From the NCBI GenBank assembly GCA_037951165.1, contig JBBDHG010000063.1, positions 606,001 through 670,000 of the forward strand: a DNA stretch of 64,000 nucleotides, read 5' to 3'. Below the pieces are notes generated by a model. It saw nothing but the letters and a program-made list of their open reading frames with translations. It was not told the DNA's origin and searched no databases. This stretch comes from Lophius americanus. Taxonomy: Eukaryota; Chordata; Actinopteri; Lophiiformes; Lophiidae. The translations under genes were made by a program, and so were the position numbers. Below are positions 37,701 through 50,907 of the stretch, in pieces; position 1 is the stretch's first letter, and each line of letters opens with the position of its first letter.

Positions 37701-38926
37701 TATGGAATGGATTTACATTGAACTTGGTAGGAAATGATATTACAAATTATGGAAGGAAAGACCTAGACATATATTAAGTTCATGTTCAAGTTTGAAAAAG
37801 AGCCCAAGATATCAGTTCAACCAGCACGTGCAGCAGGAGGAAGAGGTAAATCAAGAAGAAAGAAGTGATTTTTGATGGAAAACCATCCCAACGTCTACAA
37901 GTCGTCAAACTGTGTCGGTCCTGTGAAGTGGTGCCAGCTTCTACCAGCAGCACCATCCTGACTGTGACTCTGTGGGAGGGCACTGATGTGTGTCTGCCTG
38001 AGTGTGTAGCAGTGCATACCAACGGGAACATAGAGTACAGGAGCCTTGCAAAAAAAGTTACCCTAAGGATCAGAGAGACCACCCCCTTCACAGCCCACCC
38101 AATCATCACACACACGCTGGGCAGCCAGGACCACCTACTGTACAGAGCACTGAAGCCCCGCTGCTCTATTCTACAAACATATCCACCCGCACACATGTGA
38201 TTCATTAGCCCAGCGTTCAAAGAGCCAAGAACAGGGAACCATTATGACTCAATGCCATTAACACCAACACTCAGAGATGAAAAAGTTTGTGTGTGAGTGT
38301 GTGTCTAACACTGCAGGTCAGACCTTAAGAAAACTTTTATTTCGCTGTTGGCGAATAAAAACGAGATCCTTTAAAGCTGAAAGTCATTCCTGTGAACGGT
38401 ACAGTATGTGAGGTCCCTTCAGTTAATAACAGGCCCTTTACACTGGGGTACCTTTGGTAATAAAGTAAAACTGCTGGAGATGAACTACTTAAGACTTTAT
38501 TTATTACTGACAACACTTAAGACTTTCGTAGAGGTGATAAGAGTTACGCTAAAATCATACTTTCTCTATACTGTCCACTCATTTCACCCTAAAATGAATT
38601 ATCTGTTATTTTCTATTCTCCTTCTCTATTTTCTCTGGAGGATGAATATAAAGAAACAGTAGGATAACACCTGTAGCTCACTGTTGTGGGAAAAAAGGAG
38701 GATGATCATTTTTTGAAGTATTTTGCTGCAGCTATAAATTCTCGTTTCATTGATTTCAAGTTGGTGAGGGTAACTGTAAGGCACGGATAAGAAGATGAGC
38801 AAAACAAAGACTTCTCTTGGGAAACGGTTAGCAAAGTAGGCAGATTGGTTGATCCAACCCCTTGACTTCTGTTGGGAAACAGATTTGAAATGGATAACAG
38901 TAAATACAAATCGTTAGAGGATCACT

Positions 38927-38960
38927 TATAAATTAAATGTATTATTATTATTATTATTAT
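38927..38960 (+). repeat. LINE/SINE-type 3' tail, truncated copy 5
   Basis: Only the last part (TTATAAATTAAATGT and (ATT)n) is left, which supports 5' truncation as the insertion mode. Confidence 0.55.
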
Positions 38961-39342
38961 CTATTTGCCGGCAGATCGATGTGTGCCGGGAGGCTTATTT
39001 TGATATGTTAAGTGATCGACAGAGCAGCCTCACTGAGGCTGATTCCGTGCTGGTTACACGCATGTGCCGCACACAGAGGAGCTACTATGGCTATAAACAT
39101 CTCGGCAGCTTGGGAACCTTCCATCGTGAATGAAGAAAACACACAAGGCGTGCGATTTGCAACACCAGTAAGGCCAATATATGCTGCTGAGAATTAAAAA
39201 TGTATCATCCCGAGATACATACCAAACTTCATGTAGCTAAAGTTGGCAGGGCAGCTAAAGTTGGTGAGGGTTGAGAGCCAGCCAGGAGCCCACTATATGT
39301 TAGTAGGCTGTCAATTATTGTCTTAAAACGTACAAGAAAAAA

Positions 39343-39428
39343 AATGGGTATCGGCCAAAATTGGTATCGGCCATTCAGACTTGTTAAAATCGGAATCAGC
39401 CAAGAAAAATGTAATCAGTGCACCTCTA
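39343..39428 (+). mobile_element. hAT-like terminal fragment
   Basis: Repeated TATCGGCC units (GGTATCGGCCAAAATTGGTA) run to ATCAGTGCACCTCTAA, the pattern of vertebrate hAT ends in which a TATCGG-rich subterminal region precedes a terminal TGCA(T/C)CTCTA. Confidence 0.55.
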
Positions 39429-39799
39429 AAAAACATTACAATCCAAATTTGTTGAGATGCAAACAAGAAATTAATGCAAACACGTGCAGACAAGAAAAGC
39501 AACCCAAAGTCACAATGATACTGGTGCTTTGAAAAACTAACTTTTCTTTTAACTGTTCCTTTCTCTATGCAGGGTAGTCAGCACCAGAATTAAGGATTAA
39601 TTTCTAACTGTTGCTGTAGTTGCTCCGTCACTTTGACAGGCTGATGTGTGATTTGACACAGGTGTTCATGATGTCCTGCGAATAGCTTGTAAAACTGAAG
39701 ATAAGCCGTGTCTATTATTTTATAATATTCATTGACATTTTTAAAAGACATACCTGAAAAATGAAGGTCAGTATTACTAGAGAATGTGATTGAAAGAAA

Positions 39800-40130
39800 T
39801 GTGTCCACTAGTGGATAGGCCATCTCCCCTAGAAAAAAGTATATCTGAATATGACCTGACCAATAGGACTCGGGGATAACTTAGCTTGAGCCATTTCTGG
39901 CCTTTTAAGAGGGTGGCCTTATGCGTACTATGTAACTATCAAGTGAAGGATTTTTGGAGGTTTACTTTGTTTTTGTTAGGTACGTGGCCATTTTGTTGTC
40001 ATTCGGAGCCCCTCAGTAATAAGGCTGTGTATTTATCCTGGCTGTTAAAAATAAAGTGCCTGTTCTCTGTTTCGGAGTTGGTCTGGACACTAGCCACAGA
40101 ATCCTTCGTGCTATGTGCTTACAGTGCTCA
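39800..40130 (+). mobile_element. Possible solo LTR
   Basis: A compact promoter-to-poly(A) order is visible: CCAAT at 39860-39864, a TATA-like CTTTTAAGAGG near 39902, AATAAA at 40050-40055, then a T/G-rich block (TGTTCTCTGTTTCGGAG). That order is typical of retroelement LTR U3-R-U5. I could not fix TG...CA ends or a target duplication and see no internal gag/pol nearby, so a solo LTR is only one reading. An unrelated promoter/terminator arrangement is possible. Confidence 0.3.
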
Positions 40131-43100
40131 GCTTGGGGTCTGCGAAGCCGAAGAGCTAGCGTTATGTAGCATAAGCAGTTACATCAGTTACTCACAGGCA
40201 ATCCATCCCACTGAACCTTGTTTGAGTCTGTTGACCAATCAAAAGCTGTGCTCCTGAATTGTCATAAAATCTGTCCTCAGACCCAACAAAATACAATTAA
40301 CAATTTTCAAATGTCAGAGGGCTCAGTGAATAACTTCAATGACTAGTCAATGATCAGTGATAGAACCTGTGCACACTATGTCTGTCTATCCATCCATATA
40401 GCATCCCCACTGCTACTAAATCTGGTCTCACACAACTACAAACATAGCAATATACTCAGTCTTGATACTGAGAGAAGGCAGGCCTTCTTGCTCTCACTGC
40501 AGATAGAAATAACTGTGCATAAGAGTTTAATTGGCTATTATCTCAAATCAAAGTTTAAAATGTATTGCAAGTAACACTTCAAGCTACTCCCTGAAACTCC
40601 CTGGCATATATCCTCCCTGCTGTCTGTCTGACTTTATATTACTAGCTGGGAAGGGAAGAGCAGTGAATTGTGGAGAGGTGATATTTGAGTCTAGACAGAT
40701 TTCTGCCGCTTTGAATGAAAGAGACTTAAAAGACTTGGGTCCCAGCCACAAGCCAATATATTGGTTGTTATGCCTTGTGTACTCATGGGTGCAGACATAC
40801 ACACACACACACACAACATTATTACTTCTCTCATGTACACTCCCCTCCTCCCAAACCCAATTCTCACTGCAAGTAGGAGTTACCCATGTCTGCTGGCAAA
40901 TGTCGCCTTCTCATATTCTCCTGCTGCAAGTCAGCACTTTTGCAGTTAAACTAATCACCAGTCTTATCCTGCAGCTAAAACGTGCATTAATACATGGTGC
41001 TGCACGGGGTTCATAAGTGATTAGATGCAACCAGTAGCTCTGTGCTCTCCCTCTCAAACACTGGTCTGCTCTCACTCAGTTACCATGTTCGTGTAACTCA
41101 ATAACACTCAGTCATCAGTCCTATCAATGAAAAAAGTGAACGCGTGTTCGTGAGTCAGACACAGAGACTCTGACTCCTGAGAAAAATGTAATGGTGAGGT
41201 AGGGAGATGTGACATCACTTCTTATAAAGAAAGAAATAGAGAACTAACACGAAGGAACTCAGTTTCTTTGAATGCCTTTTGGGTGTCATGCACATGACAC
41301 TTTCACGTGTGCACTTTCCTAGCTCCCAGTAGAGCTCCCTCAATACAGAGGATCCCCGATTATCTGCACTGAAAACAAGGGAAGGGCAATCAAATGAAAA
41401 TGTAATAAAGTTGACATTTGGAAATTAATATTAATCATCATTTTTACTTCAGAGAAGAGGACACTGAATAAGGGAAAAGGAAAAATATCGCATTCCGATT
41501 CTATAACTATTTTTTCAGCCACCGTAGTTACAGGACACACCTTGTAAGAAAACTTTTTGCAGCATAAATGATAAATAATGGTTCATGACATGGCTAGATT
41601 TTTTTGCTAAAAAAACAATCACATACATCCAATCACATCACATTCTCTTCCACGATCATACCATTCACTTTACTTAATCTTGCACTTTGTTAAGCGCCAT
41701 GCGCTGTCTGTGTGACACAAATAGATGAGTGGGGGCACGAAAGACTTAACTTCCACACCTTTACTGCGCACTCGAGCACGGCCCAGGTGCATATTAATGT
41801 CCTAGCCTGACTAAATCCGTGAGACCATTGACGGAACCCTGTCCGAACCAAGCAGACCTTCAATTTTCAAGTCCAAACCCGACCGTGTCCGACACAGTTA
41901 ACACTAGCTGAAACACTGAGTTTTTAAGCTGTCAAACAGTTTTTTATACCCTGATTATTCATGTCAGCAGAGCAAATGACTGACAGACACTGACTTGAAC
42001 ATGAATAGAATTTCTAAATATTTGTCCAAACCCAGACTGAGTACGATAGCCTATTAATCAAGCCTTGCCCTAACCTGGTGGGCCTTTGGTTTTACATCCA
42101 AATATCTACACTCAACGTTTCTACACTCTAGTTTGCACCTATTTGTCACGAGTGAAAGAGATTAGTAGTCTTTTTGAAACAACAAGAAATAAATTGGTAG
42201 AAAGAAAAAACGATGGCATAAAGAAGGATGTAAGGAGTGATAAGAGACTACCACTCTTGTTTCTGCTCATGCTACGTGATATTAGCTCTTCAGTTACTCA
42301 GTAGATCTCCTAGTTAAGGCTGAGTCACGTACTTAGAGTGTAGCTTAGAGCTTAGCTTAGGCAACCAAAAGCTAATTTTAGCACTTAGAAACGCCCATAG
42401 CCCCCCATGCCCAGGATAAAAAATTCCCATAATGGCATGCTCTTAAAGTCCCAGACCTCACTTGTCGCAACATAAGCTGCAACTTTTTCTCACGTTATAA
42501 ATTAAAACCCCAGAGAATGACCATACTTCGGAAATTATATCATACACACAATAGAGTTGAGGTTGCAATGTTTTTACGATCTTTTTGCCCAGCTGTAGTT
42601 CATGACTTAAGGTGTCAGTTTAAAAAAAATCTTGATATTGATTTGAAGTATATCAGCTGGTCCTACCACTCACTTGATTCTCAAAGTTTGCAAGAACTGA
42701 CTCCTTAAAACACCTTTTTGACATAATGTTATCTTTTGACAGATTTCACACATTAATCAAAAAAGCATATATCAATCCCAGTAAAAACATGTATTTAAGG
42801 GGTTCAATCAGGTGAATAAAGGCACAGCCGACGGTGAACAACATCAAGTCAAGGAAAACAGAAAGCTAGGTCGTAAGCTTTAAGAGGAACAATGATGAGA
42901 GAGGGAGATGCAGCACCACCCAAGAGCGGCAGGTATGGCCACAGAGATAAGTAAAGCTGACAGGACCCCGCCCAAGCCACTCTCTGTACACTCGGTACAA
43001 AAGGAATACTGGGAAATTCAATGCGGATTGTAACTGGCTGAAGGGTAACCATTGTTCCTGTGTAAGCAGACATTTCGAGGAAAAGCTGCAGAACTGTGCA

Positions 43101-44667
43101 AAGGTCAATGGAAAGTTGTCCTGATTAAAACATGTGGTGCTAAATATAACACAACTCTGTATCACCATGAAAACATTTGAGGTACAGTAGCTTCTCAGAA
43201 TCTGTCAAACAATACAACACTGTAAGTTCTGTAGGTTGACAGGTTAAAAAAAATCCTTCATACTGCTACACAGTCACATAGTGTCTAGACAGGAGACTAG
43301 ACCGGGCTCATTTCTGCAGGATTTCCAAATCCTAAATTCATGTGCAATTACTTGAGGTTCATTCCTGTCCAAATAAACTATGAATGATTCTTTGTCTCGA
43401 GCACAGACTAGATTGCTGAAAAGCTATGCTGCAGGAATTACCCAGTTATAATGAACTAAATTCATAAACACCCAGAGACAAAACCAAAAACTGTGCATGA
43501 GAAGTTAGATAAGGTCAGATAGCAACTAATCAGTTTCTTTAAACATGATATGTAGAACAGACGTGCATGAACTTGACTGAATGCACATAGCGTCACTGTT
43601 ACTGAAGAAGAGCAGCATGTTTGTCAGGACAGATAGTGATAAAGTAACACTTAAGAATGTAAGGATTAAGCACAAGCAAAAATTCACACAAAAAAATAAT
43701 CTATAGCCGTGTAACCTCCCCTCTACACAGAGCAAAAATCACACATTCATCTATGTGGCGAATGTTGCATCATGTAAATTATGATAAATCTCCTTCCACT
43801 AACCAGTGAGTCGGGTGGTAAAATATGTCTCCTGAAATGCTGAGTATGAGTTTTAAGCGAGCAGGGTCAGCTCTCCTGTTTGACTGTTGTTGAGATTACA
43901 AATTGTCAGTTGTGTAATCCTAAATGTGGGTGCAGTGTGGTTTAAATGTTATGGGGAATGCTGTGTCTGCAAGTGAAGGGATGACTGATGCATACAGCAA
44001 ATGTAGAAAAGGGTCAGTTTAAAGACCAAAATAAGGACTCTGGTACGTTTGCAACAGGAGATGAACGGATGAAAAATAAGCCCACTAAGGCCACTACAAG
44101 CATCTGTACATTTCTATTGAATTCTATTTAGCAGTTATTGAGATGTGGATAGTACATGTGGGCAAACAGATGTAAGAATCCCCCAAGTTTAAAAAATAAA
44201 TGTAAAAATAATCAATCTGAAGCGATTTATTACGATATGCATAATCTTATAGCAATTGAAAAGCATATATGATATTTCATGTAATTTCATTGAATTCTGT
44301 CTAGTGGTTTTTGAGAAACTGTGAATATACATCATATTGCTACATACAAAGGTAATGATTAGGGAGTCCACTCTGGCATGGACAAGCTCTCTTTGGTAGG
44401 GTGCAACAATGTTTATCCATTACATGTTTACCCACACCAGGAGGGAGAGATTTATGGAGGGAGGGAGGGATGGATGGATGTAAAGATGGATAGAGGGAGG
44501 GAGGGAACCCATTCCAATATTCCCGATGCACTTCATGGCAGGAAATATTGGTCCGAAGAATATTGTCAGCAAACCCAATCATGTTTTTTCTTGTGAGTCC
44601 ACGTTGATGCCTTCAGGCTGCCGCTATCGCATACCTCTGCGTTATCTTTTATTTATCCACGATTCCT

Positions 44668-44905
44668 GGGGCGGCTGAAGCTCAGTGGGTAAAGCGGCCC
44701 TCTCCCAATTGCTTGATCGGAAGGCAGCCGGTTCGAGTCCCAAAGGGGTCTACTTGTCGTAGAGTCCTTGAGCAAGACCCTGAAACCCTAGTTCCCCGGT
44801 CGCTTCGAAGGGGCTACCCACTACTCCTTCAGGGATGCTCTCTCAGAAATAATTTCCCTATGTTATACTATACATGGCTGTATGTGATCAATAAAGGAAA
44901 ACAAT
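44668..44905 (+). repeat. tRNA-derived SINE
   Basis: Starts GGGGCGGCTGAAGCTCAGTG with a pol III A box near 44678-44690 and a B box GGTTCGAGTCC at 44730-44740. Then comes the CTTGAGCAAGACCCTGAAACC body common in fish SINEs, and the tail GATCAATAAAGG. Confidence 0.8.
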
Positions 44906-47900
44906 TAGGTAACTAAATTCAGACAGTAATAATTTCAAATGTCTTATTTAATAACTTTGCCTTTTAAGGCTTGTCATTAAATGCATGTCATACATGATAA
45001 GGCATGTAACAATGTCTAGTTATGTATGTATTTTATTGTTATTTGTTTTACCTTCTTTATCTTTACATGCTGTCCTTCAACGACCTGATTTTCGACATGT
45101 TAAATACAGTATCGGTTGTTGTTGTTGGTGTGAATTTGCACTGGTAAGCTGCAAATTAATTCCATACCTTGGGATCAATAAAGTCTGAATTTCATTAATA
45201 ACAGAGACAGTCTTTGGCTGGGACTGCAGTAACACCAAATAAACAGTCCAATTAGTGGTGTGATGCAGAAGAGACATCAAGAGAGAGAAGATAGGGAAGG
45301 AGGAGGCACAAAGGATTGAAATTGAAAACAAATGGTGACAACAATGACAGAGCATCTTGCATTCCTCCCACAGGAAGTCAACTATGTCAAATATTTGTGC
45401 ATGCTGAACAAGTATTCAGACACCTCTCCTGGCTGTACACGTAGGATGCCAAATGTGTGAGACACAGAACAGACACGTGGGTCAGTCAGTGATGTCATTA
45501 GCATTGAGAGTATGCACTAAAAATAGCCAACGTGAGTATGTGTTGTTGTTGGCTACAGAGGAGCTGGCCTCTGCTCAAATCTGATCAAATTAAAGCTAAG
45601 ATCTGCCTTACTGAATGCCAGCTGGGTATCATCCAGATTGGGAAGGTTTCTGTAGTTTCCACTGAGGTGCCTATGAGCCTCTGGCTCCCCAGTAATGGGC
45701 CATTATCAAGCCCTGAGCAGCCCAAAACAAACAGAGGCCTATAGCAGATAATGCCCTTCAGACGTCACTGCAGACGCACAGAGGGTGACGTGTAGGAGAC
45801 ACGGACGACCTAGGCAGAGACTGCTAGCAGAATCTCTCTGCTCTGCTCATTGGAAAACAAACAGCATTGTTGTAAAAAAAAAATAAAAAAAATAGCACAA
45901 AAGAAAGCTTAGTGCAAACCATGTGGGGTTTGCCGGAAATGGATTCAGGGGAGGAATGAATAAACGGTGGGGCTGCATAGAAAGATGTGTACTTGTAGCT
46001 GAAATTGAGAGAGGGAGAGAGAGAGAGATAAGAGTTCGTGTGAGAGGGAAGGAGCGATTTCAGCTGGAGAAAGCAAGCTGTGCAGCTGTGTGTATGTTGC
46101 ATTTGGTTGCATGCCAAAAATCTGCTGCTGGCGACAGGAGCGCTATAAAACTTAAAGCTATTGTGAGAGCTTTGCCTTTCGTCTCAGTCTCTCTCGCCTC
46201 TGAAAGCTTCTATTCATGACGAAAACAGGGAGATACTACACAATGGATCGCCATCTCTCACCCAACACTGCCCTGCCTATTTGGAACAATAAACAAAGGT
46301 ATTCAGTCTTTCCAGCCTCCACCCCTAAGCTGGTTCCACCACATGCACATTACTGCAGCAGGGAAGGTAGACTAGAGAAGGCCAAAGGTCTGCGCTGCTG
46401 CTGGTTGGCCATCGTACCACTCCTCCTCCTCCCAGCTGGAGCTGAATAGGGAAGGGTTAAACTACAGCGTGCACGGATGGAATAATTGATAACGGCTCAG
46501 AGCAGACGTCAGAAGGCTCATTAGAAAACAACGTAAAGGTTGTAAAGGGGAGCTTGTTTTTCAAGTAAAAAGGAAATGGGATTAGTCAGCGGGTGACATA
46601 AATGGAGATGTGTGTGTGTGAGTGTGTGTGTGTGGGTGTGTGTGAGAAAGATAAAGCTTTCTATGTGTGAGTGGTATTTATTTGAGAGAGTGGATGTTAG
46701 CATGTAGCTTTTTTGTTATAATAATGGGTATGCACAAATCTTTTCTTTAAAGGCAACTAGAAAGTTGCACAATGTTTGTTCATTAAATAGGTTGAATGTT
46801 ACATTTTCCAAGAGAATGAATAGATGTAATCCTGTAATAGAATGACTCTACTCTGACCTCAGCAGCAGTAGCTATCAATTCCATAAAACAGGTCAAAGGG
46901 ATTAGACGCAGAAAAAGGCAGATTGAATGATTTCCTCTGTGAGTTGGAGTGAGAGAACAGAACTCTCAAAAAATCTGACAACCTTTGCAGAAACTCTCTA
47001 TTAATTTACTAGCGTTGTGAAATTGGAAATCCCATTATTCAGTTTTGAAGTCTCTGGACACATTGTGAGTCACTGACATTGTCATAAATTATTTATACTA
47101 AAAGAGCTGGATATTAACAATAACCCATCAAAACTCTGAGCAAATAAATACCCTTAAAATGAATTATCATTCTGTGTTCTGGATTAGATCATAGAGTAGA
47201 TCCTATACTGTAGCTGACTTTCGCCTCTTCAGAAATCTATATAGATGTCAGCAACTACAGACTACATACGTCAACCAGGAAGAAGATATTGAATAAACTG
47301 AAGAAAAACTCGGAATCCAAACGGTACAAACTAGTTGTAGTCAGTATTCTCCTACTAAAGAACAAAAACTAAAAGAAAACTCATTCTAGTATCATTCATG
47401 AGTATCATTCAATAGGTTGTGCTATTATATCTATTTTTCATATATTTTGACTATTACAACATGTTCAGAAGTGAAAACACAAAACATTTGCAGGTTTATG
47501 TTTTTAAATGGGGCTATTGGTCACATGTTTGTTGACGCACATGATTGTAAAATCAATAAGTTTGGTTTGATTGGAACTTAACAAGTAATTTTAAAATGTT
47601 TCTTTTGGCTGTAGGAATTTGTGATGAGCATTGTTTACTAATATTTCATACAACTGACGTTTAACTGGACCACTGACGAAAATAAATAATTTATAAAAAT
47701 CATATATATTTTGAGACTGCAGTACCTGACATCAGTTCAGGTAGGTGTCTCTGCACAGCTTCATTAAAACCTCCTATGTGAATTCATAATAGTAGCAGAG
47801 TGTGAGTAAATATACAGATGCATTCATACATGTGAATTCCAACCACATTACTATGACAGCTTGGAACATGTTTGCATAATTACTGGCCATTTATAGAATA

Positions 47901-50784
47901 TGAATGGTCATTACTATATTGCAAAGTAAGCAAGCCTTAAATCCCATCTACATTTTGGGTAAGGGCCATAAAAGGTTTTTTTTAATAAATTTGAGAAGTC
48001 ATGCTCACTTAAGTGTGTCGCTCCGACAAACTCTTCAAATTGCTGACCTTTGTCCTCACATGCCAGATTTCAAATGGCAGACTGAGACAGAGGGGGTGTC
48101 AGTTTTCTTTCCAGCGTCCGAATAGTTTCACCTAATTGTAAACATATCTGTACCACATTGAGATAAGATGCACAGAGTGCAGCAAATGAACAATTGAAAT
48201 TTGGAGGAACATGGAACACGTTACATTCACTTTTATTAGGCGTAACAGTTTTGTCATGTTTTGTGAACGTGATGGAACATGCTCGTAATACAAATTAGAT
48301 TATTTCACAAGTGCAGATGATATCTGCCACTTGCATGTTGCTGGAAAGCATCAGAGAACACAAACTATCACAAACTCCCCGGTCACTAAAACCTGAACAT
48401 GTGGAAGTGTTAATTCTAATAATAGTTTCAATAGTGGCACATTAGCTGCATTCTGTTTAGGATCACAACAAGGTCATCATCCATCTGTGTGTTATTGCAC
48501 TCTGGGTCATCTCCCACAGTATGGGATATTGTCATGTGGGTGTTGCTTTACTTGGATCTGCCTCATGCCAAAGTACTGTAAGTGATGCCATCTAATTCCT
48601 GGACTCCATAAACAAAATTTTAAAATTGGAACCAGTTAATAATTTATCAACAAAATTATGATTTCTCCATAATGGCAGATCTAGACCTATTTTTCACGTA
48701 AATATAAGTAATTACTTTCCAGACACCTTAAATTGATTTAAGGCACTTTTGCACTAGCATGTCCCTTGTATGTAGTGTGTATCACTACAAATTTGCCTCC
48801 ATAAAATATATAACACAGTCTTCCAGATGTTATTGTGTATATTTCTATTGGTCAATTATTATTTTTCGTTGGCAATCTTATTGCCTCCTCCAGCTCTCAT
48901 TGGCTGAGGTTTCCGATTTGTAAAGTCAGCTCCTGGTGAGAAACAACAACATGCATGCGGCAAACAAAGCAGCTACCATATATGGGCGAGAGGGTTTTTA
49001 CCAAATTAAAAAGCTGGAGGGCAGCTATACTCTCACAAGTTTTCTTCTTGATAATGAATTGAATTTTCACAGTTATTGTTTTTGAAACCATGGGAGACAA
49101 TTGTTCTCTTATATTTGTTCTCTTTGTGTCATTTTCTTGTCTTGTTTCCCATGATCTTAACGTATGGGTATTTATCTTTTTCTTTTGTATTGCTGTCTTT
49201 AACTTGGACCAGCAAGGATTGACATCCAATGTGGTTGTAGTTGTACAGTGACAATTAACGTATATCTATCCATCTTCCATCTACCAATCCATCTAACTAA
49301 CTGTCTTTAAACACAATCGCGCTCTATGAGCATCACTGCTCAGGGCATCTTCTCTCTATGTATGTAACTAAAAGAAACTTCTGCAGCATATAGTTGGGAC
49401 ATTATGGCCTCTGAAATATACAAAAGAAAATCTAAACATCTGAGACTCCCTTCAGACTACAGGGACTGTGTGATAATATTAAGGGTGATAAACAACAAGT
49501 CTACTGCTTTGAGTGTTTTTATCTGTAGTGCTGACTGCATGTAGTCCAGGACCTAATGATCTAAATTATCTCCGAGCAAGAAAGAACATTTCTGAACAAA
49601 TAAGGAGAGGAATGACAGGAATGAGATCACTGCACATGATCAAGCTGCATGAGGAGAAACCCATGAGTTCATGCACACCCACACAATCACACGCTCATAG
49701 AAAAAACAGGAACACACACGTGGAAATCTGTACAAGTAGGTAAAAAAATACTGTAGCCTAATTCCTAAAGAGTGCCAGTCAAAATGATGGTAGAAAAATA
49801 CTGACATAAATTGTTTCCAAACTTTGGATTATGGCTGTAGGTGCAAACCATTAAATATCACTAGAATTCAAATCTGAGGATGAATTTCATAAATGGTTTA
49901 GCACAGTCTATCACTTCATGTCTCAATTTTAACAACAAATTCTGCATGAATTCACTCTCCTACGTCTTTTGAGGTCAGGTGACAGATTTTATAAATGCTG
50001 TACAACTGAGCTTTATGACAGATTCAGGGCCTTGGCTAGCCTCGAGCTGGAAGAGGGACAAAGTCAGGACAAAAGGTCAACAGCAGAAAGAATGGAACTC
50101 TGAAAGAATGCTAATTTAATATACTTTCTGTTATTGTTAAAACTCTTAAGCATTCTTTGCCCTGTCCTGTATTATATTGAAACACCCGGGCACGTCATTG
50201 ACTGCACTAAGACTGGGCCCCTGTGTTTCTAAATTCTTATTCAGTTAAGGCACAATTACAACATTTGGAACCAGGCACACAGATGCACCCACTACCACAT
50301 AAAAATGAATTTGTGATTTTGTGGCTAGACCATAACACAAACGAGCAAACTGAAATCATTAAGCTAAAATGTGGCTAGAAATTTAAAATAAATAAAAGGG
50401 AAATCAACAAAATAGGAGAAACCATTTTCAAGATTGACACTTTTGGGGGACATACAGATCATGAAAAGTCACTCAATTCGGTCCAGTGGTTTTTGAGGAG
50501 ATGTGAATGCCTCACTGGCTTTCACCAGTTTTAGGTTTAACCAGATGTTGAATTTTCTGCATTTCTGCATCTACTGCTGGATCAGAGGTGGAAAACAATG
50601 ACATAAGTACAGTGAGGCTCAAAAAAGGTTGAACAGTTCCAGAGTGTAAAGGTGGCACCAAAGGATGTAGGATCTAACAGGAATGTAGTAATAGAACCTT
50701 ACAAATAAACATCATCCTTTTATTTTAGGGGTGACATTTTACAACTGTACTCATATGCTATTTAGCAATCACCTTTTAAAGACA
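44906..50784. other. Non-coding stretch, probably gng12 intron
   Basis: A LINE/SINE tail (CCTTGGGATCAATAAAGTCT) ends near 45200. (TG)n lies at 46609-46643 and GA-rich sequence at 46008-46030. At 46140-46200 GCTATAAAAC precedes a pyrimidine-rich stretch, TATA-like but without support. No exon seen. Confidence 0.4.
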
Positions 50785-50848
50785 ACTATTAGCCACAACA
50801 GTAATACCTGTTACCAGTTCTAATGTTGTGGCTGGTTGGTGTATATTA
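50785..50848 (+). mobile_element. Miniature Tc1-like element (both ends, about 60 bp)
   Basis: TTAGCCACAACAGTAATACC at the left and TTCTAATGTTGTGGCTGGTT at the right are the inverted ends of the fish Tc1-like family, with almost nothing between them. Confidence 0.5.
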
Positions 50849-50907
50849 CATCATCTTTTATCTCAGTTTAAGAGAAAACATGTGTTTTCTTTGGAAACCC
50901 TTAACCT

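Larger units (their letters stand above)
34786..44667. other. Upstream part of gng12, probably 5' UTR intron
   Basis: Inferred intron, because gng12 coding exon 1 is preceded directly by an acceptor. Contents: an ambiguous two-strand open region at 37786-38220, retroelement tail copy 5, a hAT-like fragment at 39343, a possible solo LTR at 39800-40130, a short CA run at 40797-40816 and (GGAG/GGAT)n at 44451-44507. No untranslated exon of gng12 can be identified by eye. Confidence 0.4.

Noticed and set aside
39886..40257. 123-codon open frame
   Set aside because: Crosses the AATAAA-containing LTR-like block; no domain or codon evidence.
44668..44740. tRNA gene
   Set aside because: It has A and B boxes but does not fold into a full cloverleaf by eye and continues into a SINE body and tail.
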